A stretch of 52,610 nucleotides of DNA from an uncultured bacterium (GTDB lineage: Bacteria; Hydrogenedentota; Hydrogenedentia; Hydrogenedentales; CAILVY01): positions 1-52,610 of the forward strand of contig CALEDJ010000030.1 in NCBI GenBank assembly GCA_937951485.1, given 5' to 3'. The position numbers were made by a program, and so were the translations under genes. The notes under the pieces are model-generated. The model saw only the letters and a list, made by a program, of their open reading frames with translations. It made no database searches and was not told the origin of the DNA. Of the stretch, positions 17,262-25,706 are shown one piece after another. The stretch's first letter is position 1. Each line of letters opens with the position of its first letter.

Positions 17262-18962
17262 TCAGTTGCCGACCGCCGCCAATGTCGAAGCGAAGCGGCG
17301 AAAAGCCGCCGATTCCAGCGCAATGCCCGCGCGCTCATTGAACGTGGTCGTCATTTTCGCCAGGGCCGAAGCGTCCAGTGTCGCCAATACCTCGCGCAGT
17401 CGGCGATAAAACGTCTCCTCATCGCCTTCGTACCCGGACACCCGGGCCATCAGAAATTCCTGCGCCGTGCCGCCCGGGCAAATACCGAGTTCGATGATGT
17501 CATGCAGCAAATCCGCATGTTCCATCGTCATCCGGCCCCGGCTCCAGCCCGTCATGCGGTAGGGCAACACGGGAATGGGGTCCGCCAAAGACACATAGGG
17601 AGCATCCTGCCCAATCGCCCACAACGGGAAATAATCATGATTGATTCGATACCCGAATTCGGGCGCGCGGTGCATCCAGACCGAATCCGGCTTCAGCCTG
17701 GGCGGGGCAAAACGGACCGCGCCCGGACGGCTGCGAATCAGCAGGCGCAGTGTTTCCGCGCGTGTATGATAATCGTCCATCGGGCATGGAAAGGTGCAGC
17801 GAAGCGTCACAAAGATGCCCGCCTTGCGATAAGCGCAGACCACCCGCTCGATCTCCGATACGCTGAAGTTGCGGCCGTAGAAATCCTCCAATAACCGCTG
17901 ACTTCCAGTGTCAACGGAAAAACATATGCTCCGGCATCCGGAGGATGCCAGGGCTGAAGCCGCCGCCTCCTCCGCATGGCGAATCGCCCCGTAAAGGCTG
18001 TATTGCATCCGCCAGCGCTGGGCGCCAACTTCCTTCGCCAGGCCGATCAATTGCCCCCCCGGCGTTTCGCTGCCGCGTATGTGAAACGTAAACACGCCGA
18101 ATTGCCTTGTCAACAACGCTGCTTCGGCGCACGCCGCTGCAGGCGATTTCATCCGAAGCGATCCCCCGCCATGTCCTGGACGTCGGTCGCCATGCGCCAC
18201 GTGCAACGCCCCGCGCGTCTGATCCACGGTGAAGAGCAGAAACTTTCCATCCCCATGCACTGCTGGATACGTGGAAGCGTCATAGCAGGGCATGGGAAGC
18301 GTGTCCAGCGATATGCCGTTATGACCCGCGCCCCGACGGGGACGACCCGCATCCAGATATAACAAGCCGGGAACTGAAGCCCATTTTGATTCTTGTCTTA
18401 TCTGTGACGCCCATTCCGGCACAACAATCTCTTCATCCCCTTCGATGGCTGCGTCAAACACGCCGGACACCCCAAGAAGGATCGCTCCATAGTCCCGCGC
18501 GTGACGCCCTGCCACCGCTGTGCGGACAGCCGGTTGTTGCTCCCGAACTTCCCGGCATACTGATAGTGCTTCTCGGAAATCCAGTTCATCATCGGCCAGA
18601 AATACCATGAAATCCACCGCCCCGGCGCTCAGCAGTTCCGATATCATTTCACGCCGACGCCGGCGAATCGATTCCTGAACAAGGCCCTCCAGAGCGGCGC
18701 CAAACGGCCTGCGGGTAACGCCGTCGCCCATGGCCATCCGCACACCGGCCCCCCCGCCCCTTTCCCCTTGTCTGACCGCCGCCCCCAGCCCTCCGGAAAC
18801 AAAACGCCGCACCGCCCACACCGTCCCGTAATCCACCACATGCGTTTCGTGGCCGGCCGACTGCAAGGCCCCCGCCATTGCCGCCAATTCTCGGCGAGGT
18901 AATAATGACTCCGTTTTCAACGGCATCCCCGGTAAATAGGCCAACACGCTGCGGGTCTTCAT
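17262..18962 (-). CDS. B12-binding/radical-SAM-like protein without cluster cysteines
   Basis: The protein has 566 residues. The ATG at 18962 is chosen because GGAAGGTGA precedes it; the frame stays open to 19043. The N-terminal part (1-190) looks like a cobalamin-binding Rossmann domain without a DxHxxG motif. A radical-SAM-type barrel follows, with recognisable linker and strand motifs (SVDTGSQRLLEDFYGR). Where B12-radical-SAM enzymes have TSRGCxxxCxxC, this protein reads QTRGALHVAHGD. The three cysteine positions are therefore Ala252, Ala256 and Asp259, and no 4Fe-4S cluster can bind there. Radical chemistry is very unlikely. It heads the operon that includes the FabF-like and kinase genes. 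Confidence 0.82.
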   Translation of the reverse strand: MKTRSVLAYLPGMPLKTESLLPRRELAAMAGALQSAGHETHVVDYGTVWAVRRFVSGGLGAAVRQGERGGGAGVRMAMGDGVTRRPFGAALEGLVQESIRRRRREMISELLSAGAVDFMVFLADDELDFREALSVCREVREQQPAVRTAVAGRHARDYGAILLGVSGVFDAAIEGDEEIVVPEWASQIRQESKWASVPGLLYLDAGRPRRGAGHNGISLDTLPMPCYDASTYPAVHGDGKFLLFTVDQTRGALHVAHGDRRPGHGGGSLRMKSPAAACAEAALLTRQFGVFTFHIRGSETPGGQLIGLAKEVGAQRWRMQYSLYGAIRHAEEAAASALASSGCRSICFSVDTGSQRLLEDFYGRNFSVSEIERVVCAYRKAGIFVTLRCTFPCPMDDYHTRAETLRLLIRSRPGAVRFAPPRLKPDSVWMHRAPEFGYRINHDYFPLWAIGQDAPYVSLADPIPVLPYRMTGWSRGRMTMEHADLLHDIIELGICPGGTAQEFLMARVSGYEGDEETFYRRLREVLATLDASALAKMTTTFNERAGIALESAAFRRFASTLAAVGN

Positions 18963-19060
18963 GCGGTCACCTTCCGATTCGGTCTCCATACCGCGTTGCC
19001 ATGGAAGCACTACAACCTGTGGTAAAACCCAAAGGCAACACATACTACATATCGGTGTTT

Positions 19061-19089
19061 ATCCTATCATGAAGTTCATTTTTGCGCAA
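19061..19089 (-). promoter_or_regulatory. Putative sigma70 promoter of the regulatory operon
   Basis: On the minus strand TTGCGC (19089-19084) and TAGGAT (19066-19061) are 17 bp apart. Transcription would begin near 19054, leaving a leader of about 90 bases before the ATG at 18962. The surroundings are AT-rich. Confidence 0.4.
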
Positions 19090-19338
19090 GTAAAAAATTC
19101 TATACTCCCGAATCCCTATATGTCCGTTCTGCCATAAATTCATAAGTAATTGAAATACAATAATTTACACATGAATGGCGCAATTTGTTTTTTCAATATA
19201 TTGTATCGTTGATGATCACATTTCCTGTATATTGTGTGTCGGGACATGCACGTTTTTGTGCATCAAGCGATGCATCAGGATTCGGGTCAAAGAATCGCGC
19301 GCGTATATCTGCATGAAAAAAGCGCGGCGCCGATCATT

Positions 19339-19393
19339 CCCCTGAAAGGAGGGGCGCACGGGCCTTGGAGGGGGGGAACTCCGACCCGTGCGC
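19339..19393. other. Tandem strong stem-loops, possible structured RNA
   Basis: CCCCT/AGGGG (19339-19343, 19350-19354) is followed at once by GCGCACGGG/CCCGTGCGC (19354-19362, 19385-19393). Inside the latter is a nested GGAG/CTCC helix. This GC-rich block stands out from the AT-rich spacer. I could not match it to a known riboswitch or to 6S RNA. Strand and transcription are unknown. Confidence 0.4.
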
Positions 19394-19492
19394 GGGGGAG
19401 GAAATGTTCAGGGTAGTGTGTAGGGCTACCTGAGTGTGTGCATACATACAAACGCAAGGAAGATGCACTGGGATGACACAAGCGGAGCACAC

Positions 19493-19586
19493 GCATTTGC
19501 GAAATGGTCTGTTTCCGCGCTTAGGATCGCGAAGAATCCGGGATTTTTGGTGGGGCTGATCTTCGGAAAGCCCATTTCGCAAATGC
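19493..19586. repeat. 15-bp perfect inverted repeat with nested helix
   Basis: GCATTTGCGAAATGG (19493-19507) and its exact complement (19572-19586) enclose 64 bases. Within them TTTCCG (19512-19517) pairs with CGGAAA (19564-19569). A partial third copy, TTCGCAAAATGC, follows near 19618. It could be a small RNA, a miniature mobile element, or a large operator region between the divergent operons. Confidence 0.5.
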
Positions 19587-19717
19587 CTTGAGCGAAAACA
19601 TTTTCGATACAGAAAAATTCGCAAAATGCAATAAATGCAGTCCAAGACAACAAATTCTTTTTTCGAAAGCCGGCGTGTATCTGTCTCAAAATAAATGTGT
19701 TACCAAAGCCCGATGTG

Positions 19718-19746
19718 TTGCGTCTTCCAGATGCCTGTGTTATACT
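19718..19746 (+). promoter_or_regulatory. Putative sigma70 promoter of the flagellar operon
   Basis: TTGCGT and TATACT are separated by exactly 17 bp. Transcription would start near 19753, about 45 bases before the fliM ATG. This is the best sigma70 match that I found in the window. Confidence 0.6.
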
Positions 19747-19797
19747 CGCGCCGGCACTGAAATCATTCAATTTCCTCTGGATTGAGAAACGACCACA

Positions 19798-20781
19798 ATG
19801 GCGGATATTCTGAGCCAAGAAGAAGTGGATTTGCTGCTGAGCGCCGTCTCGGAGGGGGATATTACCGCGGCAGAAGAAGAGGCGGAGGCAGCCAGCGAAC
19901 TTCAGTTGGTCACCTATGATTTTCGCCGACCCGAGCGCGTTTCAAAGGAACAACTCAAAGGCCTTCAGAGCCTTTTCGAGGCGTTCGCGCGTGAAGTCAG
20001 CATTCTGTTTCCCCCCTTTCTGCGCACCGTGGTCCGGGTGGATTTGATCTCCATTGACCAACTCACCTATGACGAGTTCATCCTCTCCGTCACCCGGCCC
20101 ACCTCATTGTCCATCATCGATATGGCTCCCCTCGAAGGCACAGCGGTGCTGGAACTCAGTCCTTCGATGGTGTTCCCCATCGTGGACCGCGTACTCGGTG
20201 GAAAGGGAGCGCCACTGGCGGAAACGCGTGAACTGACGGAGATCGAAGACCGTATCATCCAGCGCATCGTGATGATGATGCTGGACAGTCTGAAGCGTTC
20301 CTGGGAACAACTGATCGAATTCAACTTGAGCGTGGTCCAGCAGGAAAATGATCCCTTGATTGTGCAGATTGTGGCCGGCAGTGAAATGGTTGTGTTGGTC
20401 GGCTACGAAATTCACATCGGTGAAACGGTGGGCGCCATGAATTTCTGCATTCCGCTGATGGTGTTGAATCCCATTCTTGACCAGATTTCCCAGCAGGCGC
20501 ATTTCTCCCGCAAGATGACCCCGGAAATGGCGAAACTGGCGCGGGCGGTGATAACGAAGACCATGGTAAAGGCAAGGCTCCCTATTGATGCCATTCTGGG
20601 GCACACGCATATCAGCCTGGAGCAGATTGCCCACTTGCAGACGGGTGACGTGGTTCTCCTGGACAGTTCTCCCCATGATCCGATCACATTGGAAGTCGGC
20701 GGCGTGCCGTGTTTCAAAGCGATTCGCGGAAGACGCGGCGAACAGAGCGCCGTGCAGATCATCTCGTTCACCCAGGATTAG
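19798..20781 (+). CDS. fliM: Flagellar motor switch protein FliM
   Basis: The protein has 327 residues, the usual FliM length. The N-terminal CheY-binding motif is DILSQEEVDLLLSAVSEGD. The CheC-like middle domain (about 45-230) includes the conserved LSPSMVFPIVDRVLGG. The C-terminal SpoA domain (about 250-325) includes LQTGDVVLLD. FliM forms the middle of the C-ring and controls rotation direction. It is the first gene of the block and fliN/fliY follows 11 bp later. Confidence 0.96.
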   Translation: MADILSQEEVDLLLSAVSEGDITAAEEEAEAASELQLVTYDFRRPERVSKEQLKGLQSLFEAFAREVSILFPPFLRTVVRVDLISIDQLTYDEFILSVTRPTSLSIIDMAPLEGTAVLELSPSMVFPIVDRVLGGKGAPLAETRELTEIEDRIIQRIVMMMLDSLKRSWEQLIEFNLSVVQQENDPLIVQIVAGSEMVVLVGYEIHIGETVGAMNFCIPLMVLNPILDQISQQAHFSRKMTPEMAKLARAVITKTMVKARLPIDAILGHTHISLEQIAHLQTGDVVLLDSSPHDPITLEVGGVPCFKAIRGRRGEQSAVQIISFTQD

Positions 20782-20792
20782 AGGATTTCGGA

Positions 20793-21731
20793 ATGAAAGC
20801 AGACGCGGCCAGGATCATTGTGCAAGGCTTCTTGAAGGGCGTGTTCGATGTTTTTGACGCGATGCTCTCGCGGCATTTCGAACACAAGACCGTCGAGATT
20901 GTGGAAATTACATTAGCCCAGATGGAAGAACTGATCGGCAGATGTCCGGCGGTTTTTCAAGGGCGCGTCAAAAGCGGCGAAGGGGCGGCTCTCTTGTTGT
21001 TTTCTGAAGCCGACGCCGTGCGGATCGCCGGCATAATGCAGGGAAAAGAATCCGAACTGCCGACTTTGGATAATGCCACCCTGACAATCTTGCAGGAACT
21101 TGCCGGGGCCGCCCTGGGCGGGGCTGTCACCAACCTGAGAGAACTCGTGGGAAAAAGCGCGGAACCTTTGAACAACGTACACGCCGCTGTTTTCGATGCT
21201 TCCGGCGCCACAGCGCTCATGGATTTGGTCGGCCCAAAACCCACAGCGGCGCTTTTCAGTTTCGACGCCGGAGAAGATTTTTCCGGCGAAGGCGCTTTGG
21301 TTTACAGTGCATCCTTGGAACAATGGGTTCCTGAAAGCGTGCTTAAGGGGGGGGTTCCCGAGGCCAGGAAGGCGAGCACGTTGACGCCGGACGAAGTGTC
21401 TGATATTTTGCGCGGTTTTACAGGGCCAGGGGAGACGCCGTTCGCGGGCGCCCCCGGGGCAGTGGAACAACCCCGCAATCTGGACATGGTGTTGGATATC
21501 CGGCTGGAAGCCACGGCCCGTCTGGGCCGCGTGGAAATGCCCATCGCCGAGATTCTCAATCTGGGGCCGGGTTCCATCATCGAGGTCGGCCATCTCGTGG
21601 ACGAACCGGTGGAACTGCTCATCAACGGCAAACTCATCGCGCGCGGCGATGTGGTCGTGGTGGATGAAAAATTCGGGCTGCGCATCACGGAAATCATCAG
21701 CACGCGGGCCAGGATCGAAAGCCTTCATTGA
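20793..21731 (+). CDS. fliN: Flagellar motor switch protein FliN/FliY
   Basis: The ATG at 20793, behind GAGG, gives 312 residues, longer than plain FliN (about 130). The N-terminal 170 residues look like a CheC-type domain, as in FliY. The helix LQELAGAALGGAV lacks the Asn of the CheC phosphatase motif, so CheY-P hydrolysis is doubtful. A linker rich in Pro and Gly precedes the C-terminal SpoA domain (about 230-310) with VEMPIAEILNLGPGSIIEV, which builds the lower C-ring. It overlaps the sigma factor gene by 4 bp. Confidence 0.9.
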   Translation: MKADAARIIVQGFLKGVFDVFDAMLSRHFEHKTVEIVEITLAQMEELIGRCPAVFQGRVKSGEGAALLLFSEADAVRIAGIMQGKESELPTLDNATLTILQELAGAALGGAVTNLRELVGKSAEPLNNVHAAVFDASGATALMDLVGPKPTAALFSFDAGEDFSGEGALVYSASLEQWVPESVLKGGVPEARKASTLTPDEVSDILRGFTGPGETPFAGAPGAVEQPRNLDMVLDIRLEATARLGRVEMPIAEILNLGPGSIIEVGHLVDEPVELLINGKLIARGDVVVVDEKFGLRITEIISTRARIESLH

Positions 21732-22489
21732 AAGAGCACGACGAGAAAGAACTCTGGATTCGCCACAAAGAATACGGCGAGGAAAGCGCGCGGGAAGCGT
21801 TAATCCTGCGCCACATGCGAACCGTCAAATATATCGCGGGCCGCATGGCCATCCATGTCCCTCCCAGCGTCGAAATCAATGATTTGATCGGCTGGGGCAT
21901 TATGGGGCTGATGGATGCCATCGATAAGTATGACCACAGGCAGGACGTCAAATTCGCCACCTATGCCTCCATCCGCATTCGCGGCGCCATCATAGACCAA
22001 ATCCGGTCGTTGGACTGGGCGCCCCGTTCCCTGCGCAGCATGGCGCGCAAGATTGGCGCCGCCAGGGAAAAGATCCGGCATGAAAAGGGGGCCGAAGCCA
22101 CGGTCAGCGAAATCGCCGAAACCCTCGGCGCATCCGAGGAACAGATAGACGACGCCATCCAGCAACTGCAGACCGCCCAGATACTTTCGCTGGATGATTT
22201 TCTTCCGTCAGAGGATGAGGGCCAGGAAGGCCGCAAGCAGAGCATCGTCATCAATGCCTCGGCGCCGCACCCCGGCCGCCTTGCCGAACAATCCGAACGG
22301 GTGGAACGCCTGGTCCAGGCTATTCTCCAGTTGCCCGATCAGCAGCAAAAAGTGTTAAACTTGTATTACTACGAAGAATTGACGCTCAAGGAAATCGGGG
22401 CTGTCTTGGACGTGTCGGAATCGCGCGTCTGCCAGATTCACGGCGCGGCCATGAAACGCCTGCGCAAGGTCATGCAAGAGGAAGACTGA
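21728..22489 (+). CDS. fliA: Flagellar sigma factor FliA (sigma28)
   Basis: The protein has 253 residues. The start is TTG, overlapping the fliN stop (TTGA), and no better ATG precedes region 1.2. Sigma70 region 2 (LIGWGIMGLMDAIDKYD, KFATYASIRIRGAIIDQIR), region 3 and region 4 (LTLKEIGAVLDVSESRVCQIH) are all present. The WAPRSLR segment is typical of the FliA/WhiG group. It would direct late flagellar promoters. The placement after fliN resembles Firmicutes-type fla/che operons more than enterobacterial ones. Confidence 0.95.
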   Translation: MKEHDEKELWIRHKEYGEESAREALILRHMRTVKYIAGRMAIHVPPSVEINDLIGWGIMGLMDAIDKYDHRQDVKFATYASIRIRGAIIDQIRSLDWAPRSLRSMARKIGAAREKIRHEKGAEATVSEIAETLGASEEQIDDAIQQLQTAQILSLDDFLPSEDEGQEGRKQSIVINASAPHPGRLAEQSERVERLVQAILQLPDQQQKVLNLYYYEELTLKEIGAVLDVSESRVCQIHGAAMKRLRKVMQEED

Positions 22490-22806
22490 TGCCTCAACCC
22501 ATTGACCCCAATACGGAACTGGCGCGCATCAGCGCCGCGGAACGCATTCAGCAGATTGCCGACCGCGCCTCATTGGCCGCGCAGACGCGCCACGCCGCGG
22601 ACGCAAGCCGGCAACAGATTGATACCGAAACACAGGTTGCGCAGGCCCGACAGAAAAGTGAAGAGGTGGACGAAGAACTCAGGCGGAGGAATCCTTTTGC
22701 GGGGCGAAAAAAACGCAAATCCGGCAAGGGCCATGAAGAGGAACATCCGGAGCATGCCGCCCCTTTGGATGATGCGGAAGGCCGGCATCTGGACGTGACG
22801 ATCTAG
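22489..22806 (+). CDS. Small charged protein of the flagellar operon
   Basis: This 105-residue protein has a start that shares one base with the fliA stop (TGATG). It is hydrophilic and probably helical. The first half is Ala/Gln-rich (ERIQQIADRASLAAQ), then there is a basic patch (GRKKRKSGKGHEEE) and an acidic end. There is no signal peptide or membrane segment. I do not recognise a family. The tight coupling to fliA suggests an assembly or regulatory accessory. Confidence 0.75.
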   Translation: MPQPIDPNTELARISAAERIQQIADRASLAAQTRHAADASRQQIDTETQVAQARQKSEEVDEELRRRNPFAGRKKRKSGKGHEEEHPEHAAPLDDAEGRHLDVTI

Positions 22807-22861
22807 ACGCATTGAGGGGAGAACAACGGTTCGTCGGCCCACGCCGACATAAGGCGGGAAA

Positions 22862-23770
22862 ATGGCGTTTCAAAGCGTGGTGATGCTGAGCCTGCTCAGT
22901 GTGGCGGGATGCGCCCTGGCAGCCTTCCTGCTGCTCGTCTTCTTTTATCACCGCAATGAGAGACGCCAAAAGGAACTGCTGAAACAAACCCGCCTCGACA
23001 TTGCAGACATGGCCATCCTGTTTCAGACCATGCGCGACATCATCAGCCAGCAAAAGGCCCTGGCCAAGCAGTTCAACCAGACCATTGAACAGAAAATCGC
23101 CGGCGTTAAAACGGTCTTGGCGCAAAGCATCGAAAAGAATGAGCGCCTCTACGAGCAACAGCAGGCGCTGATCGGGCAAATCCAGGAGGCCCAGGCGCAG
23201 ATCGAAAGCCTCCAACGGCAAGCGGCCTATCTCGATGAGACGGTGGCGCGCCTCAAACAATCCGCGCCGGCGGGTGTTCAAGAGGAAACGCCTCCGTCTC
23301 CCGCACAGGAGCAGGCCCCGGAAACAGAACCCGCCTCGCCTGTCGTTCCGGTATCTTCGCAATTCCCGCCCCCCGTGCAAACCCACAATGCCGCATTGGA
23401 AGCGACCCTGGATGAATGGCAAAACCTGGAACGGGAGGCGGTATCCTCGGAGACAGATGAGGAAGCCCCCCCGGAACCTGTCCCTGAACGGATCGATCAT
23501 CCCCAGGCGGCACGCGAAGCATTTCGCGCACTGCTGGATATGGAAACGCCGTCCGAAGCCCCTCATCCGGAACTACATGCGCCCGAGCACCGGCAAACGC
23601 CCGAAGCCTCTCCCGATGGCAATGGCGGCAAGACCATGGTCGCGCTGCAAAAGCGCATCCTGGAATACAGCGAAGCGGGCATGAGTATTGCCGACATCTC
23701 CCGGGAACTTGGCATTGGCAAGGGCGAAGTCCGCCTGATGCTCAACCTCGCCAGACAACGCCGCGCATAG
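22862..23770 (+). CDS. SwrB-like membrane protein with coiled coil and C-terminal HTH
   Basis: The protein has 302 residues. A single membrane segment lies at about 7-28 (VMLSLLSVAGCALAAFLLLV), then a long coiled coil (about 35-135) and a Pro/Glu-rich linker. The C-terminus (about 260-300) is a short helix-turn-helix-like segment, YSEAGMSIADISRELGIGKG. This layout matches SwrB and related DUF6115 proteins, and swrB also follows the sigma gene in Bacillus. SwrB promotes flagellar export gate activation. Family assignment rests on layout and position; direct similarity is low. Confidence 0.65.
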   Translation: MAFQSVVMLSLLSVAGCALAAFLLLVFFYHRNERRQKELLKQTRLDIADMAILFQTMRDIISQQKALAKQFNQTIEQKIAGVKTVLAQSIEKNERLYEQQQALIGQIQEAQAQIESLQRQAAYLDETVARLKQSAPAGVQEETPPSPAQEQAPETEPASPVVPVSSQFPPPVQTHNAALEATLDEWQNLEREAVSSETDEEAPPEPVPERIDHPQAAREAFRALLDMETPSEAPHPELHAPEHRQTPEASPDGNGGKTMVALQKRILEYSEAGMSIADISRELGIGKGEVRLMLNLARQRRA

Positions 23771-23972
23771 AAGCGCAATTACAGATTCACGGACTTCCGG
23801 GTTTGTCGAAAACATACGATGCATCTCCTCTTCGTTTCTGCTGATATCGAGACCAATCCCATCCAGCGTATCATCGAATCCGCACATGTGGAGTGGAAAT
23901 TCCGGGGTGGCGCAAGGCATTATCACAAAGGCATGCGTTTTTCGCGGCGCGTGTCATGAGGAGAGGAAATGC

Positions 23973-24130
23973 ATGATTATCAGAGAGGATTTGCCGGCGC
24001 GCCGAGCAGAAATATTGGCTGTGGCGCGTCGCTACGGCGCTCATAACGTCCGCATGTTCGGTTCCGTGGCGCGCGGTGAACATCGCGAAGATTCTGACCC
24101 TGCGTCGAAAAGGAGGCGATTCCGTTATGA
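23973..24130 (+). pseudogene. MntA nucleotidyltransferase antitoxin relic
   Basis: The gene starts at 23973 behind GGAGAGG with MIIREDLPARRAEILA and the MNT motif GSVARGEHREDSD. The family should then show DxD and a further 60 or so residues. Instead the sequence jumps, in another frame, to VEKEAIPL and a stop at 24128-24130, which is the usual MntA C-terminus. The TGA overlaps the ATG of the HepT relic, the classic ATGA arrangement. The deletion removes the catalytic DxD, so the antitoxin (an AMP-transferase acting on HepT) cannot work. Confidence 0.8.
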
Positions 24131-24516
24131 GAGGCGACCGTCTTCGACTCTTGGATATTTTCGCAGCGTGCGAAACGATTCAGAGGTGCATGCCGGTATC
24201 GGGAACTGAATTTGATGCCATACACGGCGTCATATGTTTTTGCACATAATTCGCGCGGATTTTTCAGCAAACCATGCCGCTGTAAGGAGAATCATGCGCT
24301 GTTTTCAATGACGCTGTGTATAACACGCTGCTTCGTAGCCATATTTTACTTCCTGTTCGAATCATTGGTGAGGCCGTTGCGAATCTATCTCAGTCTTTGC
24401 GTAATGAGCATTCCGAAACACCATGGAAAGCAATAACGAAAATGAGAAACACAATTGCGCATGAGAACTGGCTTTATACGGAAACGGGATGTGCCTCATG
24501 TTGGCCGACGGCATAG
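24127..24516 (+). pseudogene. HepT toxin (HEPN) relic
   Basis: In one frame, MRGDRLRLLDIFAACETIQR is a typical HepT N-terminus, and RIIGEAVANLSQSLR...PWKAITKMRNTIAHENW is the C-terminal HEPN part, with the RxxxxH RNase motif RNTIAH. Between them are two in-frame stops (24247-24249 and one near 24286) and extra unrelated residues. The C-terminus is also short. It is a dead partner of the MntA relic. The pair splits the flagellar gene block and its end overlaps the start of the FliK-like gene. Confidence 0.8.
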
Positions 24517-25706
24517 AGCCGAACGGGATAATGATTACGGGAGCGCTGCGCGCCGATGCGGGGCTTCGCCCCGGCGGGGTGTTCTCCGTCCACGTGCAGG
24601 GCGCGCCGGGCAATACTTTCGTTCAACTCGGCGCGGTGCGCATTCCGCTGGCCGATTACCCGCAGATGACGCCGGGCATAATGGTGCGGGCGGAGGTGCT
24701 CGGAACGGGGGACGCTCTAGAGATACGCATAAGCCCACAGGTGCAATCCCCGCAGCAGTCGCCCGGAATCCCATCCGCAGCGCCGCCCGCACAGGGTCTG
24801 GTCGCGGAAGTGCTGGCCGCGATGAATGCCTTGAACGCCGCTGAATTCGTGCCGAGGCTGATCCCCGCGCACCTGCCCCAAAGCGCCGAAGCGTTGCGGC
24901 ATCTGTTCAGCCTTTTTCTCTCCCGCGACGCCGTGGGAAACAGCCTGGACAGGCTTTCGGTTCTGCTGTCGCAAGCCGCGACGGCCGGCGCGATTCCCAG
25001 GGACATGGCGGGGTATTTCGCCGCATTGGCGGTGCAGGTCCGCACTACGGAGGCGGAGGGCTTTCAGAAACTGCTCGAACGGTTGGCGGGCGAACGCGGG
25101 GTCGAGGCGCGCATCTCCGCAATTCTGAAGGGCGCGCCGGACCGCGATAAGGCGCTTGCCGCCCTGGGGCAAACACTGATGAATCAAGTGGCGCGCCTGC
25201 GCGGGATGCAGCCGCTGCAGGCGTGGCTGCGCAGCACGGGCCGCATGCGGGAATTTGACCAAGGTGTTGAGCGTGTGATGGAACGGCTTTCCGGGGCGGC
25301 GCTGCAACAAGTCCACGGCGTGGACCAGCCCTATGTGTTCATTGACGCGCCGCTCGCGCCCGCATCGGGATTCCAGCGCGCGCAAATCCATATCTTCGGC
25401 GAAGGCGGCGGCAAAGGCCGCGCCTTCGACACCCATAACACCGCCATCGTACTGGACCTTGCCATGAGCCGCCTCGGCGATCTCTGGGTTGCCGTGCAGT
25501 TCCGTGACGATCACTGTCGTTGCGAAGTACGCGCCGCCGCCGAGGCCGTGGCTTTGATTGACGCACATCGCGATGAACTCAAAGAGGCGCTGGTGCGGGC
25601 CGGATTCGCGTCGGCGCAGGTCAGCGCAGCGCCCTGGGACGGCGACCGGATTCGCGAGACCGCCGCGCTCCTGCGGCGATTTGCCGGGATTGACGTAAAC
25701 GCATGA
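24489..25706 (+). CDS. FliK-like hook-length control protein
   Basis: This 405-residue protein has the features of the YlqG/FliK type: a Pro/Gln-rich segment near 95-115, a helical middle, and a C-terminal globular part with strands like LWVAVQFRDDHCRCEVRA, corresponding to the FliK C-terminal domain. The next gene encodes an FlhB C-terminal-like protein with a 4-bp overlap, the same order as ylqG-ylqH. The start is uncertain (24489 or 24498); no ribosome binding site is visible and the upstream DNA is toxin relic, so the original 5' end may have been altered. Confidence 0.7.
   Translation: MCLMLADGIEPNGIMITGALRADAGLRPGGVFSVHVQGAPGNTFVQLGAVRIPLADYPQMTPGIMVRAEVLGTGDALEIRISPQVQSPQQSPGIPSAAPPAQGLVAEVLAAMNALNAAEFVPRLIPAHLPQSAEALRHLFSLFLSRDAVGNSLDRLSVLLSQAATAGAIPRDMAGYFAALAVQVRTTEAEGFQKLLERLAGERGVEARISAILKGAPDRDKALAALGQTLMNQVARLRGMQPLQAWLRSTGRMREFDQGVERVMERLSGAALQQVHGVDQPYVFIDAPLAPASGFQRAQIHIFGEGGGKGRAFDTHNTAIVLDLAMSRLGDLWVAVQFRDDHCRCEVRAAAEAVALIDAHRDELKEALVRAGFASAQVSAAPWDGDRIRETAALLRRFAGIDVNA

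Larger units (their letters stand above)
19090..19717. other. AT-rich divergent spacer, no gene recognised
   Basis: Base composition falls well below that of the flanking genes. Minus-strand open frames cover 19334-19645 and 19426-19818, but they lack start signals and domain motifs, and one runs through the fliM promoter. The spacer instead holds the two stem-loop elements listed separately and the promoters at its ends. Confidence 0.5.

Noticed and set aside
19339-19393. c-di-GMP riboswitch or 6S RNA in the flagellar leader
   Set aside because: The conserved c-di-GMP-I core and the 6S bubble were not found, and the fliM promoter lies downstream of the element.
19426-19818. Minus-strand frame in the AT-rich spacer
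   Set aside because: It runs through the fliM promoter and start, has no ribosome site, and spans the inverted repeat.
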